From assembly GCA_041392845.1 (NCBI GenBank), contig JAWKLG010000018.1:62001-126000 (forward strand): a DNA stretch of 64,000 nt, given 5' to 3'. The notes beneath the pieces are model-generated. The model had not been told where the DNA came from. It did no database searches and saw only the letters and a list, made by a program, of their open reading frames with translations. The translations under genes and the position numbers were made by a program. Position 1 is the stretch's first letter, and each line of letters begins with the position of its first letter. Shown one piece after another: positions 9,001 through 17,839 of this stretch. The DNA comes from JAGQWW01 sp041392845 (GTDB lineage: Bacteria > Bacteroidota > Bacteroidia > Chitinophagales > Saprospiraceae).

Positions 9001-9372
9001 ATGCCAACTATTAATCAGCTTGTACGTAAAGGAAGAAAGCAAGTAATCACAAAGAGTAAGTCAAGAGCATTGGAATCTTGTCCTCAGCGTCGTGGAGTAT
9101 GTACCAGAGTGTACACTACTACTCCTAAGAAGCCTAACTCTGCTTTGCGTAAAGTTGCTAAGGTTCGTTTGACAAATGGTATTGAGGTAATTGCATACAT
9201 CCCTGGAGAAGGGCACAACTTGCAGGAGCACTCAATCGTGCTTGTAAGAGGTGGTCGTGTTAAAGACCTTCCTGGTGTACGTTATACTATCGTTCGTGGT
9301 GCTTTGGATACTGCGGGTGTGAATAACCGTAAGCAGGCAAGATCTAGATATGGTACCAAGCGTCCTAAATAA
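9001..9372 (+). CDS. rpsL: 30S ribosomal protein S12
   Basis: S12 lies at the decoding centre of the small subunit and helps proofread tRNA selection. The 123-aa sequence has the family signatures TPKKPNSALRKVAKV and GEGHNLQEHS, and GRVKDLPGVRY with the Asp that is methylthiolated in many bacteria. The lysines linked to streptomycin sensitivity are present. It is the first gene of the superoperon, 82 bases after the promoter core, with rpsG 54 bases on. Confidence 0.98.
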   Translation: MPTINQLVRKGRKQVITKSKSRALESCPQRRGVCTRVYTTTPKKPNSALRKVAKVRLTNGIEVIAYIPGEGHNLQEHSIVLVRGGRVKDLPGVRYTIVRGALDTAGVNNRKQARSRYGTKRPK

Positions 9373-9426
9373 TCATTAGTTGTTTTATCCACTTTATTTT
9401 AAAATTTTTTAGATTCTATATAAGTC

Positions 9427-9894
9427 ATGAGGAAAAGAAAGCCAAAAGCACGGATCACCCCTGTAGACCCAAGGTTCGGAGACCAGATGGTTACTTTGTT
9501 TGTTAACAACTTGATGTTGCAGGGAAAGAAAAGTACAGCCTTCAAAGTTTTCTATGATGCGATGGATATCGTTCAGAGCAAAACAAATGAAGATCCTCAT
9601 GGTATTTGGAAAAAGGCTTTAAACAACGTTATGCCTCAGGTGGAGGTTAGAAGCCGCCGTATTGGAGGTGCTACTTTCCAGATTCCTACTGAGATTCGTC
9701 CTAAGAGAAAAGTTTCTATCGGAATGAAATGGATGATTCGTTTCGCAAGAGAGCGCAGTGGAAAAGGAATTGCTGAAAAATTGGCAGCAGAGGTGATTGC
9801 AGCTTCTAAAGGTGAGGGTGCAGCAGTGAAGAGAAAAGAGGATACTCACAGAATGGCAGAGGCGAACAGAGCATTTGCTCACTTTAAAGCTTAA
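9427..9894 (+). CDS. rpsG: 30S ribosomal protein S7
   Basis: S7 nucleates assembly of the 3' major domain of 16S rRNA and contacts E-site tRNA. The 155-aa protein has the basic N-terminus MRKRKPKARITPVDPRFGD, the VEVRSRRIGGATFQIP motif and the helical C-terminus ending in MAEANRAFAHFKA. It sits between rpsL and fusA, the conserved str order. Confidence 0.98.
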   Translation: MRKRKPKARITPVDPRFGDQMVTLFVNNLMLQGKKSTAFKVFYDAMDIVQSKTNEDPHGIWKKALNNVMPQVEVRSRRIGGATFQIPTEIRPKRKVSIGMKWMIRFARERSGKGIAEKLAAEVIAASKGEGAAVKRKEDTHRMAEANRAFAHFKA

Positions 9895-9937
9895 TTAATC
9901 AAATTATAGAATTCTATAATCCCGAAATCTTAAAGAA

Positions 9938-12073
9938 ATGTCCAAGGATCTAAAATTCACAAGAAATATAGGAATTGCTGCTCACATTGACGCGGGTAAA
10001 ACCACAACTACTGAGCGTATTCTATATTATACAGGAATCAGTCATAAAATTGGTGAGGTACACGATGGTGCTGCAACAATGGACTGGATGGAGCAGGAGC
10101 AGGAGCGTGGTATTACCATTACCTCTGCTGCAACCAAAACTTCTTGGAAGTGGCAGGATCAGGATTATTCTATTAATATTATTGATACTCCGGGTCACGT
10201 TGACTTTACAGTTGAGGTTGAGCGTTCTCTAAGAGTATTGGACGGTGTGGTTGCTTTGTTTTCAGCAGTTGACGGTGTAGAGCCTCAGTCTGAAACAGTT
10301 TGGCGCCAGGCTAACAGATATAAAGTTCCTCGTATCGGTTTTGTTAACAAAATGGACCGTTCAGGAGCTGACTTCTTCATGGTTGTTAACGACGTGAAGG
10401 AAAAATTAGGAGCAAATGCAATTCCGCTTCAGGTTCCAATCGGAGCAGAAGAGAGATTCAGAGGAGTTGTTGATTTGATTTCTAATGAAGCAAGAGTATG
10501 GAATGAAGATGACTTCGGTATGACTTATGAAGTAATCGAGATTCCGGAAGATTTGAAAGAAACAGTAGAAGAATACCGTGCAAAGTTGGTAGAAGCAGTT
10601 GCAGAGTATGATGAAGGATTGATGGAGAAATTCTTCGAAGATCCAGATAGCATCACTGTTGAAGAGATGAGAGCTGCAATTCGTAAGGCAACGATCGAAA
10701 TGGCGATTACTCCAATGATGTGTGGTTCTGCATTTAAAAATAAAGGAGTTCAGGCAATGTTGGATGCAGTTTGTACCTACATGCCATCTCCAGTAGATGT
10801 TGAAGCAGTTGAAGGAACTAATCCTGATACCGAAGAGCCTGAAGTAAGAAAGCCTAGTGTATCTGATCCATTTTCAGCTTTGGCATTCAAAATTGCGACT
10901 GACCCTTATGTAGGTCGTCTATGTTTCATGCGTGTTTACTCTGGAGCACTTGATGCTGGTTCTTATGTACACAACACCAGAACCGGAAACAAAGAGCGTA
11001 TCTCTCGTATCTACCAGATGCACGCAAACAAACAAAATCCAATTGAAAGAGTAGAGGCTGGTGATATTGCAGCAGCAGTAGGTTTCAAAGACATCCGTAC
11101 AGGAGATACCCTTTGTGACCCGGCGAAACCAATCGTTCTAGAAAGTATGACTTTCCCTGAGCCTGTAATTGGTTTGGCTGTTGAGCCAAAGTCTCAAAAA
11201 GATATGGATAAGTTGGGAATGGCTTTGGCAAAATTGTCTGAAGAGGATCCAACCTTCCGCGTACGTTTCGATGATGAAACCAACCAGACTGTTATTAGCG
11301 GTATGGGTGAGCTTCACCTTGAGATTATCATCGACCGTCTAAGAAGAGAATTTAAAGTAGAATGTAACCAGGGACAACCTCAGGTTAACTATAGAGAAGC
11401 TCTTACAACTTCCGTTAAACATCGTGAGCGTTTGAAAAAGCAGTCGGGTGGTTCCGGTTTGTTCGCAGACATGGAATTCGAACTTGGACCAGCAGATCAG
11501 GAGTTCCTAGATAGCGATGACTTCAAAAACGGTAAGAAAAGACTTCAGTTTGTTTGGGATATCGTTGGGGGTTCTATCGATAAGAATTACCAAAAACCAA
11601 TCATGGATGGTTTCAACGCCATGATGGATAATGGTGTCCTTGCAGGCTATGGTATCGAAGCCATGAAAGTTAGAGTTTATGATGGGTCTATGCACTCAGT
11701 TGACTCTAAGCCTATCGCTTTCGAACTTTGTGCTAAAGAAGGTTTCCGTGCAGCTGCTCACAAATGTGGACCTGTTATCATGGAACCAATCATGAAATTG
11801 GAAGTTGTAACTCCAGATGAATATACTGGTCCTGTAATCGGTGACTTAAATCGTCGTCGTGGATTACCTAAAGGTCAGGAGCCTCGTATCGGTGGTGCAA
11901 TTGCTATCCAGGCTGAAGTGCCACTAGGAGAAATGTTTGGATACGTTACTTCTTTGCGTACGATTACTTCAGGTCGTGCATCCAGCACTATGGAGTTCTC
12001 ACATTACGCACCTGCACCAAGTTCTATCTCTGATGAGGTAATTGAAAAAGCGAAAGGTATGGTAAAAGCTTAA
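9938..12073 (+). CDS. fusA: Elongation factor G
   Basis: EF-G is the GTPase that drives translocation of tRNA and mRNA. The 711-aa protein shows all GTP-binding motifs: AHIDAGKTTTTERI (P-loop), the switch I region with RGITITSA, DTPGHVDF (G3) and NKMDR (G4). The G-prime insert, domain II, and domains III-V follow, with GELHLEI and RRGLPKGQEPRIGG regions. Length is normal for canonical EF-G. No tuf gene follows it here, so EF-Tu must be encoded elsewhere. Confidence 0.98.
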   Translation: MSKDLKFTRNIGIAAHIDAGKTTTTERILYYTGISHKIGEVHDGAATMDWMEQEQERGITITSAATKTSWKWQDQDYSINIIDTPGHVDFTVEVERSLRVLDGVVALFSAVDGVEPQSETVWRQANRYKVPRIGFVNKMDRSGADFFMVVNDVKEKLGANAIPLQVPIGAEERFRGVVDLISNEARVWNEDDFGMTYEVIEIPEDLKETVEEYRAKLVEAVAEYDEGLMEKFFEDPDSITVEEMRAAIRKATIEMAITPMMCGSAFKNKGVQAMLDAVCTYMPSPVDVEAVEGTNPDTEEPEVRKPSVSDPFSALAFKIATDPYVGRLCFMRVYSGALDAGSYVHNTRTGNKERISRIYQMHANKQNPIERVEAGDIAAAVGFKDIRTGDTLCDPAKPIVLESMTFPEPVIGLAVEPKSQKDMDKLGMALAKLSEEDPTFRVRFDDETNQTVISGMGELHLEIIIDRLRREFKVECNQGQPQVNYREALTTSVKHRERLKKQSGGSGLFADMEFELGPADQEFLDSDDFKNGKKRLQFVWDIVGGSIDKNYQKPIMDGFNAMMDNGVLAGYGIEAMKVRVYDGSMHSVDSKPIAFELCAKEGFRAAAHKCGPVIMEPIMKLEVVTPDEYTGPVIGDLNRRRGLPKGQEPRIGGAIAIQAEVPLGEMFGYVTSLRTITSGRASSTMEFSHYAPAPSSISDEVIEKAKGMVKA

Positions 12074-12126
12074 GGCTTTTACCTTTAGAATAGAAACAGA
12101 ATATTTTATTTATATCTTAATTGAGC

Positions 12127-12435
12127 ATGAATCAAAAGATTAGAATCAAACTCCGTTCTTACGACCATAATTTGGTAGACAAGTCTACGGAGAAAATAGT
12201 TAAAACAGTCCGCAGTAGTGGTGCTGTCGTAACTGGCCCGATTCCGCTGCCAACCGAGAAGAAGATCTACACCGTGTTGCGTTCGCCACACGTGAATAAG
12301 AAATCTCGAGAGCAGTTCCAGTTGCGCACCCATACGCGCTTGATTGAAATATATACTCCGACCGCTAAGACAGTGGAAGCACTGTCCAAACTGGAATTGC
12401 CTAGTGGTGTAGATATTCAGGTTAAATTAACCTAG
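12127..12435 (+). CDS. rpsJ: 30S ribosomal protein S10
   Basis: S10 is part of the small-subunit head and, in other bacteria, of NusB-dependent antitermination. The 102-aa form beginning MNQKIRIKLRSYDHN is chosen. A TTG two codons upstream (12121) would add only two residues. The signatures GPIPLPTEK, SPHVNKKSREQFQLRTH and LPSGVDIQVKL are present. A 183-base spacer follows before rplC, long for this operon. Confidence 0.97.
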   Translation: MNQKIRIKLRSYDHNLVDKSTEKIVKTVRSSGAVVTGPIPLPTEKKIYTVLRSPHVNKKSREQFQLRTHTRLIEIYTPTAKTVEALSKLELPSGVDIQVKLT

Positions 12436-12562
12436 TCTATCCTTGGCGCTAATTGGCGCATTTCCTAACGGTTTTATTTATTGAATTCGACTTTCCTTGG
12501 GACTCTTGGCTCCGGGCGTAAAGTTTATTTTTGAACGTTCCAGATTTCTGGCCGTATATGGC

Positions 12563-12578
12563 GGTACAAAAATGTACC
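12563..12578 (+). other. Short hairpin in the rpsJ-rplC spacer
   Basis: GGTACA, loop AAAA and TGTACC form a perfect 6-bp stem 40 bases before the rplC start. The 12436-12618 spacer is richer in G and C than neighbouring spacers and contains other small inverted motifs, so a structured leader is possible. No known r-protein leader class was recognised. Confidence 0.35.
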
Positions 12579-12618
12579 TGTCCGTAGGGTTAGTATTTTA
12601 CTATAAAATTTATCAATC

Positions 12619-13242
12619 GTGAACGGAATTATTGGTAAAAAATTAGGCATGACCAGTATTTTCAATGAGCGCGGGCAAAGCGTTGCCTGTACAATCGTTG
12701 AAGCGGGTCCATGTGTTGTAACTCAGGTTAAAACCGAAGACAACGACGGTTATTATGCACTTCAATTAGGTTTTGGTGATGCCAAACCTAAGAATACAAC
12801 CAATCAGCTTGCTGGTCACTTCGACAAGGCTGGTAGCACACCTAAAGCTAAAATGGTTGAGTTTAGAGATTTCGCAATTGACAAATCTCTTGGTGATACC
12901 ATCCTGGTTAATGAAGTTTTTGCAGAAGGTGATACTGTGCATGCAGTAGGAACTTCGAAAGGTAAAGGTTTCCAGGGGGTTGTAAAACGTCATGGTTTCG
13001 GTGGGGTTGGACAGTCTACTCACGGTCAGCACAACAGACTACGTGCTCCTGGTTCTATCGGACAGTCTTCTTATCCTTCTAAGGTTTTTAAAGGTATGAG
13101 AATGGCAGGTAGAATGGGTAATGACCGCGTGAAAGTTAAGAACCTCAAGGTCGTAAAAGTTTACGCTGAGCAAAACCTTATTTTGGTAAAAGGAGCTATT
13201 CCGGGCCACACTGGTTCATTTGTAGTTCTTGAAAAGAAATAA
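12619..13242 (+). CDS. rplC: 50S ribosomal protein L3
   Basis: L3 binds near the 3' end of 23S rRNA and starts large-subunit assembly. The 207-aa protein has IIGKKLGMTSIFNERG at the N-terminus and the central loop SKGKGFQGVVKRHGFGG with the glutamine methylated in some bacteria. The start is GTG: no in-frame ATG lies closer and the family N-terminus begins here. It follows the long spacer after rpsJ and is 39 bases before rplD. Confidence 0.97.
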   Translation: MNGIIGKKLGMTSIFNERGQSVACTIVEAGPCVVTQVKTEDNDGYYALQLGFGDAKPKNTTNQLAGHFDKAGSTPKAKMVEFRDFAIDKSLGDTILVNEVFAEGDTVHAVGTSKGKGFQGVVKRHGFGGVGQSTHGQHNRLRAPGSIGQSSYPSKVFKGMRMAGRMGNDRVKVKNLKVVKVYAEQNLILVKGAIPGHTGSFVVLEKK

Positions 13243-13281
13243 TTTCCAGGAAATTCCTGAAACAATAGAATTTCAATTGAG

Positions 13282-13911
13282 ATGAAAGTTGATGTTTTAA
13301 ATATCCAAGGCCAGCCAACAGGAAGAAGCATAGAGCTTCCTGACAATATCTTCGGTATTGAGCCAAATGAGCACGCCGTATGGTTGGACGTTAAGCAATA
13401 TCTTGGCAATCAGCGCCAGGGAACTCACAAGGCCAAAGAAAGAGGCGAAGTGGCAGGTTCTACCCGTAAACTTCACCGTCAGAAAGGAACCGGTGGGTCA
13501 AGAAAGGGTGATATCAAAAATCCTCTTTTCAGAGGAGGTGGACGTGTTTTTGGTCCCAGACCAAGAAACTACAAAACCAAATTGAACAAGAAATTGAAGC
13601 AATTGGCCAGGTTCTCTGCACTTTCTTCAAAGGTTAAAGCTGGTGAAGTGGTTGTTTTGGAAGACTTCTCTTTTGATGCACCAAAAACCAAGGCTTTCAG
13701 AGATATTCTTACAGGTTTGAAATTGTCTGAAAAGAAGAGCTTGATGGTCACTGCTGGTATGGAAAAAGAAGTACTATTATCCAGCAGAAACGTACCTAGA
13801 ACCTCTGTAATGCGTGCACAAGACCTAAACACTTACCAGGTGTTAAACAATGGTGTTGTTGTGCTTTGCGAAGGAGCTGTTCAAAAGATTAGTGAAACTT
13901 TCACCAGATAA
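13282..13911 (+). CDS. rplD: 50S ribosomal protein L4
   Basis: L4 lines the peptide exit tunnel. The 209-aa sequence has the extended basic loop with GEVAGSTRKLHRQKGTGGSR and FGPRPRNYKTKLNKK, then the Rossmann-like C-terminal half with the usual ending on gene autoregulation helices. In E. coli L4 represses the S10 operon; whether that holds here cannot be told. Confidence 0.97.
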   Translation: MKVDVLNIQGQPTGRSIELPDNIFGIEPNEHAVWLDVKQYLGNQRQGTHKAKERGEVAGSTRKLHRQKGTGGSRKGDIKNPLFRGGGRVFGPRPRNYKTKLNKKLKQLARFSALSSKVKAGEVVVLEDFSFDAPKTKAFRDILTGLKLSEKKSLMVTAGMEKEVLLSSRNVPRTSVMRAQDLNTYQVLNNGVVVLCEGAVQKISETFTR

Positions 13912-13954
13912 AATGATAGTTCATTCCAAAAAGGGAAATTAAAGATTTAATATC

Positions 13955-14251
13955 ATGGCAAAAAAAGTTTTAGTTAGGCCGGTAATTAGTGAAAAAGCGG
14001 ATGCGCTTAGTACTGCCAGACAGCAATATACATTTGTTGTTGATCGCAAAGCTAACAAAATTGAAATCCGTAAAGCCATTGAGGAATTCTACCAGGTTAC
14101 TGTTGAATCTGTGAATACCTTGGTTATGCCGGCAAAGGCCAAAAACAGAAATACAAGAGCCGGTTTGATCCGTGGACGTAAATCCTCCTACAAAAAGGCA
14201 ATTGTAACTCTTGCAGCAGGGGAAGAAATCAACCTATACGGCGAAATCTAA
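13955..14251 (+). CDS. rplW: 50S ribosomal protein L23
   Basis: L23 sits at the tunnel exit and docks the signal recognition particle and trigger factor. The 98-aa protein shows VLVRPVISEKAD, YTFVVDRKANKIEIRKAIE and the basic loop NRNTRAGLIRGRKSSYKKA. It lies 43 bases after rplD and 48 before rplB in the conserved order. Confidence 0.97.
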   Translation: MAKKVLVRPVISEKADALSTARQQYTFVVDRKANKIEIRKAIEEFYQVTVESVNTLVMPAKAKNRNTRAGLIRGRKSSYKKAIVTLAAGEEINLYGEI

Positions 14252-14299
14252 TCCTACTTGAATTCAAAAGATTTTATCTGAAATCGAAATATTTTAAAG

Positions 14300-15124
14300 A
14301 TGCCAGTTAAAAAGTTTAATCCGATAACTCCAGGTACCAGAAATAAAGTAGGAAATGCTTTTTCTGAGGTTACTGCCTGCGAACCTGAAAAAAGCCTGGT
14401 TACTTCCATCAGTAAGACCGGTGGACGTAACAGTGCTGGTCACCGTACCATGCGTCAGCGTGGTGGTGGACACAAACGTCGCTACAGAGTTATCGACTTT
14501 AAAAGAGATAAGGAGAACATTCCAGGTATTGTAAAAACCATTGAATACGATCCAAACAGAACTGCATTTATTGCCTTGATTGCATATGCAGATGGAGAGA
14601 AGCGTTACATTATCGCTCCTCATGGTTTGAAGGTTGGTGCTACTGTAATGTCCGGACCTGAAGCTACTCCAGATGTTGGAAATGCACTTTACTTGAAGAA
14701 TATTCCTTTGGGTTCTGAAATTCACGCTATTGAATTGCATCCTGGACAGGGAGCTACTTTTGTAAGGAGCGCAGGAACAGCTGCTGTACTTTTAGGACGT
14801 GAAGGTAGATATGCTGTAGTGAAACTTCCTTCAGGTGAAGCTCGCAGAATACTCCTTACTTGTAAAGCAACTATCGGGACGACTTCTAACCCGGATCATG
14901 GCCTTATCGTTTTGGGTAAAGCTGGCCGTAAGCGTTGGTTGGGCAGAAGACCTAGAGTAAGAGGGGTTGCGATGAACCCGGTAGATCACCCAATGGGTGG
15001 TGGTGAAGGTCGTTCTTCTGGAGGGCACCCAAGGTCAAGGACGGGTATCATGGCAAAAGGTCAGAAGACTCGTAATAATAAGAAGCATTCTACTAAGTTG
15101 ATTGTTTCAAAGCGTAAAAAGTAA
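14300..15124 (+). CDS. rplB: 50S ribosomal protein L2
   Basis: L2 supports subunit joining and the peptidyl-transferase centre. The 274-aa protein has the N-terminal RNA-binding OB fold (GGRNSAGHRTMRQRGGGHKR) and the SH3-like C-terminal part with RGVAMNPVDHPMGGGEGRS, which holds the conserved active-site-proximal histidine. The basic tail KKHSTKLIVSKRKK is typical. Confidence 0.98.
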   Translation: MPVKKFNPITPGTRNKVGNAFSEVTACEPEKSLVTSISKTGGRNSAGHRTMRQRGGGHKRRYRVIDFKRDKENIPGIVKTIEYDPNRTAFIALIAYADGEKRYIIAPHGLKVGATVMSGPEATPDVGNALYLKNIPLGSEIHAIELHPGQGATFVRSAGTAAVLLGREGRYAVVKLPSGEARRILLTCKATIGTTSNPDHGLIVLGKAGRKRWLGRRPRVRGVAMNPVDHPMGGGEGRSSGGHPRSRTGIMAKGQKTRNNKKHSTKLIVSKRKK

Positions 15125-15157
15125 TTTAGATAATTAGTATACTTTAATCATAATAAT

Positions 15158-15421
15158 ATGGCTCGTTCAGTAAAAAAAGGCCCATACGTTTTTCATAAGT
15201 TGCTTTCAAAGATTGAGAAATCAAAAGACTCAACTAAGAAGCAAGTAATCAAGACCTGGTCCAGAGCGTCAATGATTGTTCCTATCATGGTAGGTGAGAC
15301 CATTGCAGTTCATAATGGAAAAACTTTCGTTCCGGTTTATGTAACTGAGAACATGGTTGGTCATAAATTGGGTGAATTCGCGCCAACGAGAACCTTCAAA
15401 GGTCACTCAGGAAATAGATAA
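15158..15421 (+). CDS. rpsS: 30S ribosomal protein S19
   Basis: S19 forms the head of the small subunit with S13. The 87-aa sequence begins MARSVKKGPYVFHKLL and carries RASMIVPIMVGETIAVHNGK and the signature GHKLGEFAPTRTFKGHSG. It is 33 bases after rplB and 47 before rplV. Confidence 0.98.
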   Translation: MARSVKKGPYVFHKLLSKIEKSKDSTKKQVIKTWSRASMIVPIMVGETIAVHNGKTFVPVYVTENMVGHKLGEFAPTRTFKGHSGNR

Positions 15422-15468
15422 TCAATTTTATTAGGAACTTAAGTAGCCTAATTGCTAAATAATTTAAA

Positions 15469-15879
15469 ATGGAAGCAGTAGCAAAACTTAGAAATTGTCC
15501 GATGTCCGCTCGCAAAATGAGACTTGTAGTGGATGCTATCCGTGGAAAGCGTGTAGATGAGGCATTGGCAATCCTGCGATACAATAAGAAAGAAGCAGCT
15601 GTTTGGTTGGAGAAATTGTTGTTGTCCGCCATTGCAAACTGGGAAAATAAATTGGACCAGTTGGAAAGTGCAGCTGATTATGACTTATACGTTAAAACAG
15701 CTTTTTCTGATGGCGGTGCGATGCTTAAGCGTCTACGCCCGGCACCACATGGACGTGCACACAGAGTACGCAAGCGTACCAACCACGTAACTTTGGTTGT
15801 TGAAAACCGCAAGCCACTTCCTTCTAATGTAAATGAGGGAGATACTGTAGTGGAAGAGGTAGAAGCTGCAAACGATTAA
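15469..15879 (+). CDS. rplV: 50S ribosomal protein L22
   Basis: L22 reaches into the exit tunnel with a long beta-hairpin. The 136-aa protein starts MEAVAKLRNCPMSARKMRLV and keeps the hairpin consensus MLKRLRPAPHGRAHRVRKR. A short acidic tail (DTVVEEVEAAND) extends the C-terminus beyond the compact E. coli form. Confidence 0.97.
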   Translation: MEAVAKLRNCPMSARKMRLVVDAIRGKRVDEALAILRYNKKEAAVWLEKLLLSAIANWENKLDQLESAADYDLYVKTAFSDGGAMLKRLRPAPHGRAHRVRKRTNHVTLVVENRKPLPSNVNEGDTVVEEVEAAND

Positions 15880-15913
15880 TTGAATAAATTTTTTATACCA
15901 ATAAGATCTTAAC

Positions 15914-16645
15914 ATGGGTCAAAAAACAAATCCAATTGGTAATCGTCTGGGAATCATTCGTGGTTGGGAATCCAACTGGTATGGTGGAAAAGATATGGCC
16001 TCTAAGGTTGTTGAAGACGAAAAGATTAGAAATTACCTTAAAGCACGTATTCAGAAAGGTGGTATTGCGCGCATCATTATCGAGCGTACACTAAAGCGTA
16101 TCACTGTAACCATTCATACTTCTCGTCCTGGTATCATTATCGGGAAAGGCGGTCAAGAGGTTGATCGTATTCGCGAAGAGTTGAAGAAACTTACAAATCA
16201 TGAGGTTCAAATAAACATCCTTGAGATTCGTAAGCCTGAATTGGATGCTGCTATAGTAGGTGAGTCTATCGCCAAACAATTGGAAGCAAGAATTAACTAC
16301 CGTCGTGCTATTAAGTCTGCAATCCAGTCTACTATGCGTGCCGGTGCAGAAGGAATCAAAGTTCGTATCTCCGGTCGTTTGAATGGTGCTGAGATGGCAC
16401 GTTCAGAGGAATACAAGGATGGAAGAACTCCTCTACATACTTTCCGTGCAGATATCGATTATGCACTTTCTGAAGCATTAACTGTTTATGGAAAAATCGG
16501 AATCAAAGTGTGGATTTGTAAAGGTGAGGTTCTTGGAAAGCGTGATTTGTCTCCAAACGTAGGTGCTCAGGCTAAGAAGGAAAGAGGTGGCAGACCTGGT
16601 AACCGTGGAGGTGGAAGAGGTGAGAGAAGAGACCGCAGACGTTAA
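15914..16645 (+). CDS. rpsC: 30S ribosomal protein S3
   Basis: S3 lines the mRNA entry channel and has helicase activity with S4 and S5. The 243-aa protein begins MGQKTNPIGNRLGIIRGWES. The KH domain has the GxxG loop in PGIIIGKGGQEVDRI, and the C-terminal domain ends in a Gly/Arg-rich tail (PGNRGGGRGERRDRRR). A 141-base spacer with a hairpin and promoter-like box follows before rplP. Confidence 0.98.
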   Translation: MGQKTNPIGNRLGIIRGWESNWYGGKDMASKVVEDEKIRNYLKARIQKGGIARIIIERTLKRITVTIHTSRPGIIIGKGGQEVDRIREELKKLTNHEVQINILEIRKPELDAAIVGESIAKQLEARINYRRAIKSAIQSTMRAGAEGIKVRISGRLNGAEMARSEEYKDGRTPLHTFRADIDYALSEALTVYGKIGIKVWICKGEVLGKRDLSPNVGAQAKKERGGRPGNRGGGRGERRDRRR

Positions 16646-16659
16646 ATAATAAATAATAT

Positions 16660-16693
16660 GGTGATTCTGAGCTCGTTGTAGCAAAAAATCACC
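16660..16693 (+). other. Stem-loop in the rpsC-rplP spacer
   Basis: GGTGATT (16660-16666) pairs with AATCACC (16687-16693) across a 20-base loop. No T-run follows, so it is more likely a processing or attenuation element than a full terminator. It sits just upstream of a candidate internal promoter. Confidence 0.4.
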
Positions 16694-16713
16694 CATCAAT
16701 AGAAAAATTGAAT

Positions 16714-16721
16714 TAACTTTG
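16714..16721 (+). promoter_or_regulatory. Candidate internal promoter box TAACTTTG before rplP
   Basis: TAACTTTGCGCC matches the -7 element and its common GCGC extension, 65 bases before the rplP ATG. No TTTG is seen at -33. A promoter here could boost the downstream spc and alpha genes separately. Confidence 0.45.
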
Positions 16722-16786
16722 CGCCGCTTTTTCAAAAAGCACTTGAGAAGGTGGTAAGATCAGTCAATACTGAAAATTAAGTAGCA

Positions 16787-17209
16787 ATGTTACAACCAAA
16801 AAGAACAAAGTACCGCAAACAGCAGAAAGGTAGAAACACAGGTTTAGCCTACAAGGGTAGCAAAATCTCTTTCGGAACCTTTGCTTTGAAGTCAATGGAT
16901 GAGGGACGGATTACCAACCGTCAGCTGGAGTCTGCTCGTATTGCGATGACGCGTCATATGAAAAGGGAAGGAAAGGTTTGGATTAGAATTTTCCCAGACA
17001 AACCAATTACTTCTAAGCCATTGGAGGTGCGTATGGGTAAGGGTAAAGGAGCTTTGGATCACTGGGTAGCTTTGGTTCAGCCAGGTCGTATCATGTTTGA
17101 GATCGACGGTGTTGCTGAGAATGTTGCAAGAGAAGCATTGAGACTTGCAGCCCAGAAGTTACCTGTTATGACCAAGACCGTAGTACGCCACGATTGGGAT
17201 GGCAAGTAA
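16787..17209 (+). CDS. rplP: 50S ribosomal protein L16
   Basis: L16 positions the acceptor arm of A-site tRNA. The 140-aa protein begins MLQPKRTKYRKQQKGRNTG and shows ESARIAMTRHMKREGKVWIR, PDKPITSKPLEVRMGKGKG and WVALVQPGRIMFEIDGV. Length and motifs are standard. rpmC starts 37 bases later. Confidence 0.98.
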   Translation: MLQPKRTKYRKQQKGRNTGLAYKGSKISFGTFALKSMDEGRITNRQLESARIAMTRHMKREGKVWIRIFPDKPITSKPLEVRMGKGKGALDHWVALVQPGRIMFEIDGVAENVAREALRLAAQKLPVMTKTVVRHDWDGK

Positions 17210-17246
17210 TTAAAGATTTAAGAATAACCATCAAAGCATTTATAAA

Positions 17247-17510
17247 ATGGCTTCTAAAAAATATCTTGAATTGCAGGATTTCTCTGATGAGGACTTGAAA
17301 GCAGAATTGACTGCTGCTTCAGCAGAGTATACTAAGCTGCAATTTGACCATTCTTTGAAGGGTCTTGATAACCCTGTAGTTTTGAGAGAAATGAGACGTG
17401 ATATTGCTCGTTTGAACACAGAGATCCGTCGCAGGGAAATATCAAACATGTCCGACGCCGACTTAGGAAACCGCTCTAAAATCAGAGCTCGTCGTAGCCG
17501 GAAGAAATAA
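17247..17510 (+). CDS. rpmC: 50S ribosomal protein L29
   Basis: L29 is a two-helix protein at the tunnel exit next to L23. The first 65 residues match the family (DLKAELTAASAEYTKLQFDH, VVLREMRRDIARLNTEIRRRE). The remaining about 20 residues form a basic tail (ADLGNRSKIRARRSRKK), so at 87 aa it is longer than the usual 60-70. Confidence 0.95.
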   Translation: MASKKYLELQDFSDEDLKAELTAASAEYTKLQFDHSLKGLDNPVVLREMRRDIARLNTEIRRREISNMSDADLGNRSKIRARRSRKK

Positions 17511-17541
17511 TTAAGGTAGAATATTCCAAATCTTTAATAAA

Positions 17542-17799
17542 ATGACCGAAAGAAGATCGCGCAAAACAAGAATCGGTGTTGTCACCAGCGATAAAATGGA
17601 AAAGACCATCGCAGTAGAGGTAAAGCGTAATTTCCGCCACCCTTTATATGGCAAAGCCGTAAAGCGTACAAAAAAATTCCTGGCTCATGACGAGAATAAT
17701 GAGTGTGGAATCGGTGACTTAGTGCGTATTATGGAAACTCGTCCGTTGAGTGCCCGTAAGCGCTGGCGCTTGGTCGAAGTCATTGAGAAAGCGAAATAA
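17542..17799 (+). CDS. rpsQ: 30S ribosomal protein S17
   Basis: S17 is an OB-fold protein that binds 16S rRNA early in assembly. The 85-aa sequence shows RKTRIGVVTSDKMEKTIAVE, the central RHPLYGKAVKRTKKFLAHDE and MTERRS at the start. It lies 31 bases after rpmC and 40 before rplN. Confidence 0.98.
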   Translation: MTERRSRKTRIGVVTSDKMEKTIAVEVKRNFRHPLYGKAVKRTKKFLAHDENNECGIGDLVRIMETRPLSARKRWRLVEVIEKAK

Positions 17800-17839
17800 T
17801 TTTTTTATCACTATTTAGAGTTTTCAAAACTATTGCGTC

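Noticed and set aside
14294..14740. 148-codon minus-strand open frame inside rplB
   Set aside because: It is antisense to a fully conserved ribosomal gene, has no family features and no promoter. It is a shadow.
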